Part shown: piece by piece, positions 1 through 8,933 of the stretch | Position numbering within the stretch: the first letter of the stretch is position 1 | Layout: every line of letters starts with the position of its first letter | Source of the DNA: Pedobacter mendelii | Lineage (GTDB): Bacteria; Bacteroidota; Bacteroidia; Sphingobacteriales; Sphingobacteriaceae | Direction: 5' to 3' | Length of the DNA stretch: 44,578 bases | Assembly (NCBI RefSeq): GCF_014635725.1 | Contig: NZ_BMDJ01000016.1 | Coordinates: 1-44,578 of the forward strand | Made by a program: the position numbers and the translations under genes | Notes under the pieces: generated by a model | What the model saw: only the letters and a program-made list of their open reading frames with translations | Told to the model about the DNA's origin: nothing | The model's database searches: none

Positions 1-1
1 T

Positions 2-2296
2 TTGCTTTCTGGCGCACCAACACCTATTACTTTGGCTGCAGGTGAAATAAAATATTATGTAAGTCAGAAACTAAGTCTATCTGGCTGCGAAAGTGAAAAG
101 GCTGAACTAAAAGTTACCGTATTGGCATTGCCACTGGCTCCTTCAACTACAGATTTAAATTATTGCCTTAATCAACAGAACATCCAGCCGCTTACGGCAA
201 CTGGTTCAAACCTCACCTGGTATGATGCGAATGGAACTTTGCTTTCTGGCGCACCAACACCTATTACTTTGGCTGCAGGTGAAATAAAATATTATGTAAG
301 TCAGAAACTAAGTCCATCTGGCTGCGAAAGTGAAAAGGCGGAATTAAAAGTTACCGTATTGGCTCTTCCACTGGCTCCTGCAACTACTAGTTTAACTTAC
401 TGCCAAAACCAGGCTGCATTGCCGCTTACGGCAACGGGTTCAAACCTCACTTGGTATGATGCAAATGGAACTGTGCTTTCTGGCGCACCAACACCTATTA
501 CTTTGGCTGCAGGTGAAATAAAATATTATGTAAGTCAGAAACTAAGTCCATCTGGCTGCGAAAGTGAAAAGGCGGAACTAAAAGTTACCGTATTGGCATT
601 ACCACCGGCTCCTAAAGTTTCAGACCTTAATTATTGTTTAGGGCAAAAAAATGTTCCTCCTCTATTTGCAGAAGGCAGAGATCTAGTTTGGTATGATTCT
701 TCAGGTTTATTACTTTCTTCTGCGCCAACACCATCAACTGCGGTTGCAGGAACGCTGATTTATTTTGTTGCCGAACGTTCAGTCCAAGGCTGTCATGGGT
801 TACGTTCAAAAATTACAATTTCAATAAATGAAATACCAGTTGCACCGTTCGTAAAGAAAGTAACGTATTGCCAAAACGAATCTGCCAGTAAATTACAGGT
901 AGAGGGTAACAATCTAAAATGGTATAACGAACAAGGAAATTTACTTCCTACAACACCGGTTCCAACAACTTCTGCTTTTGGAATAATTAATTATTATGTA
1001 TCACAAACAAATTCATCGGGTTGCGAAAGCCCCAAATCTAAAATAATAGTTGAAGTTTTTGCCGCGCCTGAAAAACCAATTATTAGTGCATCAGGTCCGG
1101 TTCTTCTTTGTGAAGGTAGCTCTGTGATTTTAAAATCAAGTCCATCTTCTTATTACCAGTGGTTTAAAGATGGTGAAATTCTGAATGGAGCTGTAGGGCA
1201 AGCGTTAACAGTTGAAGAAACCGGTCTATATAAAGTGATTACTAAAAATTCAAGTGGCTGTGGTAGTGAGTTTTCTGAAGGGATTAATGTTCTGATTAAT
1301 AAAATTTCTCAACAACCTACAATATTAGCACAAGGATCTTTAAGTGTTTGCGAAGGGCAGGCTGTAGTTTTAAATTCCACTTCTCCAATAGGAAATCAAT
1401 GGTATAAAGATGAAGTTTTAATTCCAGGTGCAACTGGTCAATCATATTCAGCAAAAATTTCAGGGAAATACACAGTTATTGTAAATACACCAGCGGGATG
1501 TTCAAGCAAACAATCTGATCCGGTACTCGTATCAATTAATAGTACGCCTGTTATTCCTGTTATCACCACTCAAAGTTCAATGTTAATTTGTAAAGGGGGA
1601 GTGGCTACATTAACCTCTTCAATATCATCAGGAAACCAGTGGTACAAAAACGGAACATTAATTTCGGGCGCTACAGGATCAACTTATGTAGCTAACTCAA
1701 CAGGTAATTATACGGTTAAAAGTAAAAATGTTTCCGGATGCGAGAGTTTAAACTCAAATGAAATAAATCTGGTTGAAGAAGAGTTTAAAATATCATTACA
1801 AACAAGTTCAAATGTTGTAGAGTACGGTTCGAAAATAGAATTAAACACAAGTTCAAAATTAGGGTATAAAATCCTGAGTTGGTCGCCAACTAACATATTT
1901 GTTGAGGGCGATGCTAAATCTCAGGCATTTGTGTTATTAAAAAATTTAACGGTTACTGTAAATGCAATTTCAGATAATGGATGCTATGCCTCTGCGACAA
2001 TTAATATTGAAGTTGATAAAAAAAGAGATTTGTTCATCCCGAATACGTTTACACCTAACGGAGATGGGAAAAATGATGTGGTAAAAGTTTATGGAACAGA
2101 TATTGAAAGCATTGATTGGACTATTTACTCTCAATGGGGTCAACTTATCTATAAATCGAAAGACCGTGATACTTCTTGGGACGGTACCTACAATGGTGTT
2201 ATGCAACCAGTGGGTGTATATGTTTACAAATGCGTTGTACGATTTAGAGATGGAGAAGAGGTTATCAAACATGGTGCAATCAATTTAGTTAGGTAG
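2..2296 (+). CDS. Ig-like repeat protein with T9SS type B sorting domain (5' end outside window)
   Basis: The reading frame is open from the first bases, so the true start and signal peptide lie upstream. The visible 764 residues begin with near-identical modules of 78-79 residues (phases near bases 4, 241 and 475), each with a YCxNQ...W-Y-D...GCES pattern. Four to five more divergent Ig-like modules follow with W-Y/W-F-K-D and GC cores, then a PKD-like module at about residues 590-675. The C-terminus from about residue 677 (FIPNTFTPNGDGKND, later WDGTYNG) is the gliding-motility-associated C-terminal domain (CHU_C), known as a type B sorting signal of the type IX secretion system. The protein is therefore probably exported through T9SS and displayed on the cell surface as an adhesin-like filament. 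The stop codon lies one base before the PorP/SprF start, so the two are co-transcribed. The ligand is unknown. Confidence 0.88.
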   Translation: MLSGAPTPITLAAGEIKYYVSQKLSLSGCESEKAELKVTVLALPLAPSTTDLNYCLNQQNIQPLTATGSNLTWYDANGTLLSGAPTPITLAAGEIKYYVSQKLSPSGCESEKAELKVTVLALPLAPATTSLTYCQNQAALPLTATGSNLTWYDANGTVLSGAPTPITLAAGEIKYYVSQKLSPSGCESEKAELKVTVLALPPAPKVSDLNYCLGQKNVPPLFAEGRDLVWYDSSGLLLSSAPTPSTAVAGTLIYFVAERSVQGCHGLRSKITISINEIPVAPFVKKVTYCQNESASKLQVEGNNLKWYNEQGNLLPTTPVPTTSAFGIINYYVSQTNSSGCESPKSKIIVEVFAAPEKPIISASGPVLLCEGSSVILKSSPSSYYQWFKDGEILNGAVGQALTVEETGLYKVITKNSSGCGSEFSEGINVLINKISQQPTILAQGSLSVCEGQAVVLNSTSPIGNQWYKDEVLIPGATGQSYSAKISGKYTVIVNTPAGCSSKQSDPVLVSINSTPVIPVITTQSSMLICKGGVATLTSSISSGNQWYKNGTLISGATGSTYVANSTGNYTVKSKNVSGCESLNSNEINLVEEEFKISLQTSSNVVEYGSKIELNTSSKLGYKILSWSPTNIFVEGDAKSQAFVLLKNLTVTVNAISDNGCYASATINIEVDKKRDLFIPNTFTPNGDGKNDVVKVYGTDIESIDWTIYSQWGQLIYKSKDRDTSWDGTYNGVMQPVGVYVYKCVVRFRDGEEVIKHGAINLVR
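4..600 (+). repeat. Near-identical tandem repeats of about 237 bp inside the Ig-like gene
   Basis: The segment starting GCTTTCTGGCGCACCAACAC recurs at 4, 241 and 475, and the downstream 100-120 bases are almost identical at DNA level, so the copies differ by only a few substitutions. Spacing is 237 then 234 bp, keeping the reading frame. More copies probably continue to the left of the window. Near-identity at DNA level suggests recent duplication or gene conversion. Confidence 0.9.
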
Positions 2297-2297
2297 T

Positions 2298-3290
2298 ATG
2301 AGGATATCCTTTTTTGTAATAATTTCTATTTTCATTTTTCAATTTAATTCATGGGCTCAGGTAGACCCTCATTTTTCTCAGTATTATGCTTATGCTTTAT
2401 GGATGAATCCGGCATTAGCTGGTGCAACTCAAATGGATTACAAAGCAACATTAATCCATAGAAATCAAAATTTCGGTAACGCAAATACATTCAGTACATC
2501 CGGCTTGTCTGCTGAGATGTCAACAAATAGAAACATTAATATTGGATTTAATATTTTAAATCAAACCGCTACAAGTGGCGGCTACGGATATTTAAATGGT
2601 ACACTTTCTTTAGCCTATACTGGAGTTAAATTAGGTTTTAATGAAGACTATAACATAACTTTTGGAATGAACGTGGGTTTTTTAAACAGACGGTTTGATC
2701 CAACAAAATTTCAGCTTGGCGATCAGTATGAGCCAGGGGTTGGATATACGCCACTAATTCCAAGTGCAGACAAGTTTAATAATACAGCTTCAACTTCGAT
2801 TGATGCAGGAGCAGGAATAGCTTTTTTTGATACTAATCCTTTAAAGAGAGCCAATTTATACGCAGCCTTTTCTGTTAATCATCTTACCAGGCCGAAAGAT
2901 CCATTTGTAGATTCTGAAGGAAAGATGAGTTTGCCAATGCGTTATCTGTTTAATATGGGTGTTAGTATCAAGCTTAATAATGATATTTTTGTTATACCCC
3001 ATATTTTATATGCAAGACAAGGTAATGCTCAAGAAAGAATGGCCGGACTTTATTTTACTATTCCTAATGGAAATAATTCAGAATTAATTGCCGGGGGTAA
3101 TGTTAGGTTCAAAGATGCTATTGTACCCTATGCTGGGTTTACTTTTAACAATTTTACACTTGGGCTAAGCTATGATATAAATCCAGCACTACGTAGCACA
3201 GGAACTAGTACTAATACCTTTGAAATATCACTTACCTTTTTTAGGAAGCGCGAAGGAAACTATCGTGGAATAAGATGTCCAGTTTTTTAA
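2298..3290 (+). CDS. PorP/SprF family type IX secretion system outer-membrane protein
   Basis: 330 residues with an N-terminal signal peptide (hydrophobic FFVIISIFIFQF, cleavage near SWAQ). The mature start VDPHFSQYYAYALWMNPALAGA is the signature of the PorP/SprF family, predicted outer-membrane beta-barrels. Members of this family coded next to a type B T9SS substrate are thought to help export or anchor that specific partner. The start ATG is separated by one base from the TAG of the upstream Ig-repeat gene, so they form a two-gene operon, and a strong hairpin terminator follows. The rest of the protein shows alternating hydrophobic strands and Gly/Asn-rich turns typical of barrels. Family assignment is secure; the specific partnership is inferred from adjacency. 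Confidence 0.9.
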   Translation: MRISFFVIISIFIFQFNSWAQVDPHFSQYYAYALWMNPALAGATQMDYKATLIHRNQNFGNANTFSTSGLSAEMSTNRNINIGFNILNQTATSGGYGYLNGTLSLAYTGVKLGFNEDYNITFGMNVGFLNRRFDPTKFQLGDQYEPGVGYTPLIPSADKFNNTASTSIDAGAGIAFFDTNPLKRANLYAAFSVNHLTRPKDPFVDSEGKMSLPMRYLFNMGVSIKLNNDIFVIPHILYARQGNAQERMAGLYFTIPNGNNSELIAGGNVRFKDAIVPYAGFTFNNFTLGLSYDINPALRSTGTSTNTFEISLTFFRKREGNYRGIRCPVF

Positions 3291-3354
3291 TGGTATAGGG
3301 AGTTAAAATTTAGTCTAAAATCAAATTTGAAAACTAGTATTTGTCTATAATAAG

Positions 3355-3388
3355 AAAAGGAGACCTTATCCAAGCGTCTCCTTTTTTT
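3355..3388 (+). terminator. Rho-independent terminator after porP/sprF
   Basis: Ten-base stem AAAAGGAGAC (3355-3364) pairs with GTCTCCTTTT (3376-3385) across an 11-base loop and runs into a T tract. It ends the Ig-repeat/PorP operon. Confidence 0.85.
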
Positions 3389-3535
3389 CTAACCAAATAT
3401 AAACCTGTTATGAGCCAGGCTTTGTCCTAAATTTTCTATCTAAAACCTAAAGTTTCTCAAGAAAATGATTTATCTTTTTAATCTGAATAAACATCTTTCG
3501 TTTATTACTCTACAAATATAGTAAAATTTTTCTTA

Positions 3536-3550
3536 GTGTAAAAAATACAC
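3536..3550. promoter_or_regulatory. Palindromic candidate operator, copy 1
   Basis: GTGTAAAAAATACAC, embedded in a longer inverted repeat (TTAGTGTA...TACACTAA, with AT-rich arms extending the symmetry to about 3524-3562). The identical 15-mer occurs before pfkA (6784-6798) and before the second BadF-type kinase (16310-16324). This copy lies downstream of gapA, between two terminators, so its target is unclear; it could control an unrecognised transcript. Confidence 0.5.
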
Positions 3551-3864
3551 TAAGAAATTTTTAAGTATTTTTTTTGTCATTTTTTATTTACAATTCTTTT
3601 TATCTAACAATTACCCAATAAAAACTAGTGTATTACAAATATAAGTCCAAAATGTGTTAAGTAATTGTTAAATATTATCATATAATGATGCAATTTGTCC
3701 AAATTCAACAATGATTATTATCTAAGTCATATAAAATACTTCTATATCTATATTTTAATATGAATCATTTATCTAAAACGAATTTTATTGATAATTATTT
3801 AATTAAAAAAGTTAAATGATGTTAAATTATGAATGTCATTTACACTCGAAAATCTTATTTACTA

Positions 3865-3892
3865 AAAAAGGCTCCGTATTGGGAGCCTTTTT
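3865..3892. terminator. Bidirectional terminator at the gapA 3' end
   Basis: AAAAAGGCTCC (3865-3875) pairs with GGAGCCTTTTT (3882-3892) across a short loop. On the minus strand it follows gapA by about 30 bases and ends in a T run, closing the pfkA-gapA operon. Confidence 0.85.
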
Positions 3893-3921
3893 GAAAAAAT
3901 TTATTATGGAAACAGATTTTA

Positions 3922-4920
3922 TTATAAGCTTGCGTAGTATTCAACAAATTTAGCAAGTGCTGATGAATAACCCCATTCGTTATCGTACCATGATACAACT
4001 TTAACAAAGTTATCGTTCAAGGAAATACCAGCTTTTGCATCGAAAATAGAAGCATGGTCATCACCAATAAAGTCAGAAGATACCACTTCATCTTCAGTGT
4101 AAGCTAACACGCCTTTTAATTCGCCTTCGGAAGCTGCTTTCATAGCTGCCTTTATTTGCTCATAAGTAGCTGGTTTTTCTAAACGAACTGTTAAATCTAC
4201 TACAGAAACGTCGGCAACAGGAACTCGGAAAGACATACCTGTTAATTTTCCTTTTAATTCAGGAAGCACCATACCTACAGCTTTAGCTGCACCAGTTGAT
4301 GAAGGGATGATGTTTGAGAAACCACCACGACCACCTCTCCAATCTTTTGCAGATGGACCATCAACAGTTTTTTGTGTTGCAGTAACCGCGTGGATTGTAC
4401 TCATTAAGCCTTCTACGATACCGAAATTATCATTTAAAACTTTAGCAATTGGCGCTAAGCAGTTCGTTGTACAAGATGCATTAGAAACTATTGTTTGATC
4501 TGCAGTTAATTTATGATGGTTAACACCCATTACATAAGTAGGGATATCACCATCTTTTGCTGGTGCAGAGAAAACTACTTTTTTAGCACCTGCAGCAATA
4601 TGTTTTTCAGCATCAGCACGTGTTAAAAATAGACCAGTTGATTCGATAACAACTTCAACACCAACAGCATCCCATTTTAAATCAGCAGGACTACGTTCAG
4701 CAGTTACGCGAATCGTTTTGCCATTTACAACTAAATTTCCATCAACAACTTCAATTGTTCCATCAAACTTGCCATGAGTAGTATCATATTTTAACATATA
4801 AGCCATATAATCTGGCTCAATTAAGTCATTTATAGCTACGATATCTAAACCTCTTTTTAAAGCAGCTCTGAAAACCAGTCTGCCAATACGGCCAAAGCCG
4901 TTTATTCCAATTTTGCTCAT
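3922..4920 (-). CDS. gapA: Type I glyceraldehyde-3-phosphate dehydrogenase
   Basis: 332 residues, the usual length. It oxidises glyceraldehyde 3-phosphate with NAD+ and phosphate to 1,3-bisphosphoglycerate in cytosolic glycolysis. The N-terminal Rossmann signature IGINGFGRIGRLVFRAA, the catalytic cysteine motif SNASCTTNCLAP (about residue 150), the following HAVTATQKTVDGPS, and the C-terminal SWYDNEWGYS are all present. It is the last gene of the operon pfkA - BadF-type kinase - gapA, starting 9 bases after the kinase stop, and is followed by a strong terminator. Nothing is missing; the call is secure. Confidence 0.97.
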   Translation of the reverse strand: MSKIGINGFGRIGRLVFRAALKRGLDIVAINDLIEPDYMAYMLKYDTTHGKFDGTIEVVDGNLVVNGKTIRVTAERSPADLKWDAVGVEVVIESTGLFLTRADAEKHIAAGAKKVVFSAPAKDGDIPTYVMGVNHHKLTADQTIVSNASCTTNCLAPIAKVLNDNFGIVEGLMSTIHAVTATQKTVDGPSAKDWRGGRGGFSNIIPSSTGAAKAVGMVLPELKGKLTGMSFRVPVADVSVVDLTVRLEKPATYEQIKAAMKAASEGELKGVLAYTEDEVVSSDFIGDDHASIFDAKAGISLNDNFVKVVSWYDNEWGYSSALAKFVEYYASL

Positions 4921-4929
4921 TGTTTTTTG

Positions 4930-5772
4930 TTAATTAATGTAATGTTTTAATAAATTAAGTATTGGTTCTTTTATAATGCTTTTTATTTCTATATCATACT
5001 TTTCAGCCGTATGTACTAACCTATCTTCAAATTCTGCGGCAACTGTACCAACAAAATGTAAATCTTCATCTGGATATTTTTCAATCATTGGTATTATACA
5101 GGTTTGAAAATGCTTTTCAAATCCGTCATCAACCATTCTTATAATATACCCATGTTTTTTATTCTGAATAATAAAATCGAAGAAAGAAATTAGAAAAATA
5201 TTTGCCTGGGGCTTATTATAAATTCTCTCAAATATTTGAGATCTATCGATATTATAGGCGCCAATAAATTTTGTTTCCAACTCTTTAGGTAATTTTTTAT
5301 TCAGAAAACTTTTTAGCAGCATTTTACCTAAATAATTTGCAGAGCCTTCATCACCTAAAATGTAACCCAAACCAAAATTATTAATCAGCGGATCTTTACC
5401 GTCAAAATAAGCACAGTTTGAGCCACTGCCTAACATGGCAACAATACCTGATTTATTATAACAAGCGGCTTTCGCAGCACCAAATAAATCATTTTCTATT
5501 ACAACTTTGCTGTATCTAAAAAAAGATGACAAAGTTTTTGCAAGGTCTTCTTTTCTTTCTGTAGATGATGCACCCGCTGCGAAAAAGTATATTTTTTTTA
5601 TATTTTCTGCATTATTAACGAGTATCGTTTTTTTATTCAAAATTTGAAGAATCGTTTTTGAATCAACAAAGCAAGGGTTAATACCCGATGTGTTGCAATG
5701 TGCTACAACTTCACCATTTTGAGCTAATTTCCAAAATGCTGTTCTCGAACCGCTATAAACAACTGCTATCAT
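4930..5772 (-). CDS. BadF/BadG/BcrA/BcrD-type sugar-kinase paralogue with degenerate phosphate-1 motif
   Basis: 280 residues, clearly homologous to the protein at 15344-16204 and to bacterial N-acetylglucosamine kinases of the BadF ATPase family. The second phosphate motif (LGSGSNC) and the adenosine-side GDEGS are kept. The first phosphate motif is not: where the paralogue reads ADGGSTKT, this one reads VYSGSRTA (residues 5-12), losing the catalytic-type Asp and the Lys. It sits inside a tight operon, 4 bases after pfkA and 9 before gapA, which suggests a glycolysis-linked job. A catalytically weak kinase or sugar/nucleotide sensor is a reasonable inference, but activity cannot be excluded from sequence alone. 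Confidence 0.8.
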   Translation of the reverse strand: MIAVVYSGSRTAFWKLAQNGEVVAHCNTSGINPCFVDSKTILQILNKKTILVNNAENIKKIYFFAAGASSTERKEDLAKTLSSFFRYSKVVIENDLFGAAKAACYNKSGIVAMLGSGSNCAYFDGKDPLINNFGLGYILGDEGSANYLGKMLLKSFLNKKLPKELETKFIGAYNIDRSQIFERIYNKPQANIFLISFFDFIIQNKKHGYIIRMVDDGFEKHFQTCIIPMIEKYPDEDLHFVGTVAAEFEDRLVHTAEKYDIEIKSIIKEPILNLLKHYIN

Positions 5773-5776
5773 TCTT

Positions 5777-6763
5777 TTAAATGGATAAAACTTCTGTCAT
5801 CTTCATTAAATCATCTTCTAGCTTAAAAGTATGATCTGACAAAGCTTCTTCTATACTTGTTAATTTTATCTCATTACCTCTAAGGCCTACCATTTGAGCA
5901 CTTTCGCCCGCAATTAATGCATTTACAGCCGCATAACCTAATCTGCTACCTAAAATACGATCGAAACTACTCGGACTGCCACCTCTTTGTAGATGACCCA
6001 AAATAGTAACTTTTGTATCATAATGATCAAATGTTTCTTTAACTTTTTTGGCAATATCGTAAGCACCCCCTTGCTTATGTCCTTCGGCAACAATAACAAT
6101 GCTCGATGATTTTTTAGTTGCTGCGCCTAAAGCTAATTTCTGAATTAAATCATTAACACTAGTTTCAACTTCGGGTAATAAAACTGCTTCGGCACCACTG
6201 GCAATAGAACTTCTTAATGCTATACAACCAGAATCACGACCCATTACCTCAATAAAAAATAATCTATCGTGCGCATCTGCGGTATCCCTTATTTTATCAA
6301 TTGCTTCAATTACGGTATTAATTGCAGTATCATAGCCTAAGGTAAAATCCGAGCCGCTTAAGTCGTTATCAATTGTTCCGGGTATGCCAATAACCTTTAC
6401 GCCGAATGTTTCGCCAAATCGTTTGGCTCCTGTAAAGGTTCCATCACCGCCAATTACCACTAATGCATCGATATTGTTGTCCTGTAAGTTTTTATAAGCT
6501 ATTTCTTGTCCCTCTTCTGTCTTAAACTCTAAACAACGGGCAGTTTTTAATATGGTACCACCCAAGTGTAAAATATTACTTACAGAGCGGGCATCCATCG
6601 GTTTTATATTGTTTGTAATTAAGCCGTGATAGCCTTGCATAACACCAAACATGCTAATGCCATGGTAAATTCCTGTACGAATAACCGCTCTAATCGCAGC
6701 ATTCATGCCTGGAGCATCGCCTCCAGAAGTAAGTACAGCTATATTTTTGATATTTGGTTTCAT
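5777..6763 (-). CDS. pfkA: ATP-dependent 6-phosphofructokinase
   Basis: 328 residues. It phosphorylates fructose 6-phosphate to fructose 1,6-bisphosphate, committing carbon to glycolysis. TSGGDAPGMN (12-21) and GGDGT (105-109) form the nucleotide site; Gly rather than Asp after GGD points to ATP instead of pyrophosphate as donor. The catalytic loop PGTIDND (about 128-134), the substrate loop MGRDSG and the later GHLQRGGSPSSFDR are intact. It is the first gene of the pfkA - kinase paralogue - gapA operon. The palindrome GTGTATTTTTTACAC lies 21-35 bases upstream of its ATG, shared with the divergent Nudix regulator, so repression or activation by that regulator is plausible. Confidence 0.96.
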   Translation of the reverse strand: MKPNIKNIAVLTSGGDAPGMNAAIRAVIRTGIYHGISMFGVMQGYHGLITNNIKPMDARSVSNILHLGGTILKTARCLEFKTEEGQEIAYKNLQDNNIDALVVIGGDGTFTGAKRFGETFGVKVIGIPGTIDNDLSGSDFTLGYDTAINTVIEAIDKIRDTADAHDRLFFIEVMGRDSGCIALRSSIASGAEAVLLPEVETSVNDLIQKLALGAATKKSSSIVIVAEGHKQGGAYDIAKKVKETFDHYDTKVTILGHLQRGGSPSSFDRILGSRLGYAAVNALIAGESAQMVGLRGNEIKLTSIEEALSDHTFKLEDDLMKMTEVLSI

Positions 6764-6783
6764 GTTCGTAGTACGAATATAGT

Positions 6784-6798
6784 GTGTATTTTTTACAC
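6784..6798. promoter_or_regulatory. Palindromic candidate operator, copy 2, between pfkA and the Nudix regulator
   Basis: GTGTATTTTTTACAC is the exact reverse complement of copies 1 and 3. It sits 21-35 bases upstream of the pfkA start and about 76 bases upstream of the Nudix regulator start, in the divergent promoter region. Position and symmetry fit a dimeric regulator, most simply the adjacent Nudix-type protein (inference). Confidence 0.6.
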
Positions 6799-6873
6799 TA
6801 AGTAATTTATTTTATTTTTTTTACTTAATATTGAAAGTCATACCTTTAACGCTTAAATTAACTAAATTTTACA

Positions 6874-7563
6874 TTGGAACAAATTTTACCTCATTTAGAT
6901 TCTGTTTTCTCCATTGACTGTGTGCTGTTTGGATTTGATGGTAAGGAATTAAAAATCTTACTTATTGAAAGAAATGAAGAACCCTTTAAAGATTGGTGGG
7001 CACTGCCGGGTAATATTGTTGGTTCAGACGAGAGTTTAGATCAATCTGCTGCAAGAATTTTATATGAACTAACTGGTTTACGTGGAATTTATATGGAGCA
7101 ATATTATGCTTTTGGTGATCCGGGAAGACATCCCCAGGGAAGGGTTATTACACTAGCTTATTATGCGCTCATTCGTTTAGGTGGCGATAAGGATCTACGG
7201 CCGGTAAGTACTTATGCAAAACAAGCTAACTGGTTGCCGATTACAGCATTACCTAAACTGGCTTTCGATCATCAAAAAATCTACGATAAGGGTTTAGAGA
7301 AAATTAAACGTAGGATTAAGCATCAACCAATTGCTTTTGAATTACTGCCAGAAAAATTCACCCTAACCCAATTGCAGCATGTTTACGAGCTTGTTTTAGG
7401 TAAAACACTAGATAAGCGTAACTTTAGAAAAAAGATTGTAAGTTTTGGTGTGTTAAAAGAACTTGATGAAAAGCAAAAAGGTGTTTCGTATAGAGCAGCA
7501 ACGCTTTACAGGTTTGATAAAAGGAAGTATGCTAAATTATTTGGTAAAGAAATATCTTTTTAA
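6874..7563 (+). CDS. Nudix-domain transcriptional regulator (NrtR/AraR-like architecture)
   Basis: 229 residues: an N-terminal Nudix-like domain (about 10-140) followed by a winged-helix-like C-terminal part (about 150-225; FTLTQLQHVYELVLGKTLDKRNFRKK is typical of Nudix-related regulators). The Nudix box is degenerate: REUXEE becomes RILYEL, so hydrolysis is probably lost and the domain would sense a ligand, as known for NrtR- and Bacteroides AraR-type factors. It starts with TTG at 6874: the in-frame codon at 6859-6861 is a stop, and the next ATG is about 74 residues in, inside the conserved domain. It is divergent from pfkA with a palindrome between, so it is the natural candidate controller of the glycolytic operon. 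The ligand is unknown. Confidence 0.82.
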   Translation: MEQILPHLDSVFSIDCVLFGFDGKELKILLIERNEEPFKDWWALPGNIVGSDESLDQSAARILYELTGLRGIYMEQYYAFGDPGRHPQGRVITLAYYALIRLGGDKDLRPVSTYAKQANWLPITALPKLAFDHQKIYDKGLEKIKRRIKHQPIAFELLPEKFTLTQLQHVYELVLGKTLDKRNFRKKIVSFGVLKELDEKQKGVSYRAATLYRFDKRKYAKLFGKEISF

Positions 7564-7835
7564 TAGATAAAACGCTATTTATGAAGTTTGTGGGTTTGAG
7601 AATAGAATGAGTTACTTTTTATAAGTGGTTTATTGAAGTAATTTTTCGCAGTTTTTAGCATTTGCAGTTTACTATTATTATTCATGGCAATTATAATTAG
7701 CGTATTTAAAATAAATTACCATTAAGATTTGTGTTTTTAGGTATTAACTGATATAGGTTAAACGGAAACTAAAAAAGAAATAGCGCCTGTGTTTACTTTA
7801 AATTCAGTTTAATATTTCCTTATTATATTTACAGC

Positions 7836-8918
7836 ATGTCTCTGAATAATATCTCATCCCGTCACAGATCAGGAGCGCTTGATCTTTTAAGATTTATTGC
7901 CGTTTTAATTGTTTATTTCGGTCATTATGCTGATAGCTTTAACTACTTCTATCAAATTGTTCCAGAAAATCTAAAATATAACCCGGTCACAAAATATGGT
8001 AATATTGCTTTACTTATTTTTTTTACTGTTAGTGGCTACGTGGTTACCATGACATCAATAAAACGAAACAGTAGAGAATTTTGGATTAGCCGCCTTTCAA
8101 GGATATATCCCTTATTTTGGATTAGTTGTATTTTTGCTTTTCTGTTACCTCGTCTCGTTCCCGAGCATACCCTTTTAGCCGTTTCGTCATTTAAGACATT
8201 TCTCACTAATCTAACCATGTTCCCATCACTTATCGGTTATCAAATGATTAATCCGATTTTCCATACATTATTAGCAGAATTGATTTTTTATGCTTTTATT
8301 GGCATTATAATCGCCTTCAGGCTTTGGAATAAGGTATTGTTGATTATTCTGGGATTAACCATTTACTGCCTATTTTATACTTTTAGTTTAGAAAAATCAA
8401 TAAATGTGCTGATTCCACCATATTTGCTTGGTATGATTTTCTACCTGATTAGGTCAAAATATGATAAATCCTGGAAGCTATATTCATTATTGGCTTTAAA
8501 CTGTGTTTGCCTGGTATCGATAAGCAGGATATTAACTCATGATCTTGACCTATTTTATAGTAAACAAAATGTAGCTAACTTTTGGGTCATGTTAACTTTG
8601 ATTATAAGCGTTTATTTCTTTATTTATCTTATTGCTATTGAAAAAATAAGGATAAGAAGTACAAAATTATCTTTTATTTTAGGGCAGATCGCTTATCCTT
8701 TTTATTTATTTCACATTTATTTTTTTTACATATACTGGTATTTCAGAGATTCAATACAAAGTGATTTATTGTTGTTTGGCCTGCTTTTTTTGATTTTGAT
8801 TATTTCCTGGTTGCTACATAAATTCATAGAACTTAATATGGCAGCTGTTTTTAGTCGAATTTTAACATCCATCTGGAATATTTTCAGCAAGCCAGATCTA
8901 AAAAAGGATTCTGTTTAA
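7836..8918 (+). CDS. Membrane acyltransferase of the acyltransferase-3 (OafA/YrhL) family
   Basis: 360 residues with about ten hydrophobic helices. The first helix GALDLLRFIAVLIVYFGHY carries the Arg and His typical of the family, which transfers acetyl or other acyl groups to sugars or lipids at the cytoplasmic membrane. The next gene starts 15 bases downstream on the same strand, and glycosyltransferase, prenyltransferase and ABC exporter genes follow, so the acceptor may be the product of this cluster. It lacks the extra C-terminal SGNH domain seen in some members. Substrate not deducible. Confidence 0.85.
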   Translation: MSLNNISSRHRSGALDLLRFIAVLIVYFGHYADSFNYFYQIVPENLKYNPVTKYGNIALLIFFTVSGYVVTMTSIKRNSREFWISRLSRIYPLFWISCIFAFLLPRLVPEHTLLAVSSFKTFLTNLTMFPSLIGYQMINPIFHTLLAELIFYAFIGIIIAFRLWNKVLLIILGLTIYCLFYTFSLEKSINVLIPPYLLGMIFYLIRSKYDKSWKLYSLLALNCVCLVSISRILTHDLDLFYSKQNVANFWVMLTLIISVYFFIYLIAIEKIRIRSTKLSFILGQIAYPFYLFHIYFFYIYWYFRDSIQSDLLLFGLLFLILIISWLLHKFIELNMAAVFSRILTSIWNIFSKPDLKKDSV

Positions 8919-8933
8919 TTTTATTTGAATAAT

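Larger units (their letters stand above)
3291..3921. other. Gene-free, very AT-rich interval between porP and gapA
   Basis: About 630 bases without a convincing gene. It holds the terminator of the porP operon (3355-3388), one copy of the GTGTAAAAAATACAC palindrome inside a longer inverted repeat (about 3524-3560), and the bidirectional terminator at the gapA 3' end (3865-3892). The 300 bases between are AT-rich with no open frame I would support. An unannotated small RNA is possible but nothing in the sequence proves it. Confidence 0.6.

Noticed and set aside
4..600. Regularly spaced near-identical repeats as a CRISPR array
   Set aside because: Period is 234-237 bp, repeats are coding and in frame for Ig-like modules; no short repeats or unique spacers.
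4930..5772. Calling the degenerate kinase a pseudogene
   Set aside because: The frame is full length, operon spacing is tight and other motifs are conserved, so it is more likely a functional divergent protein.
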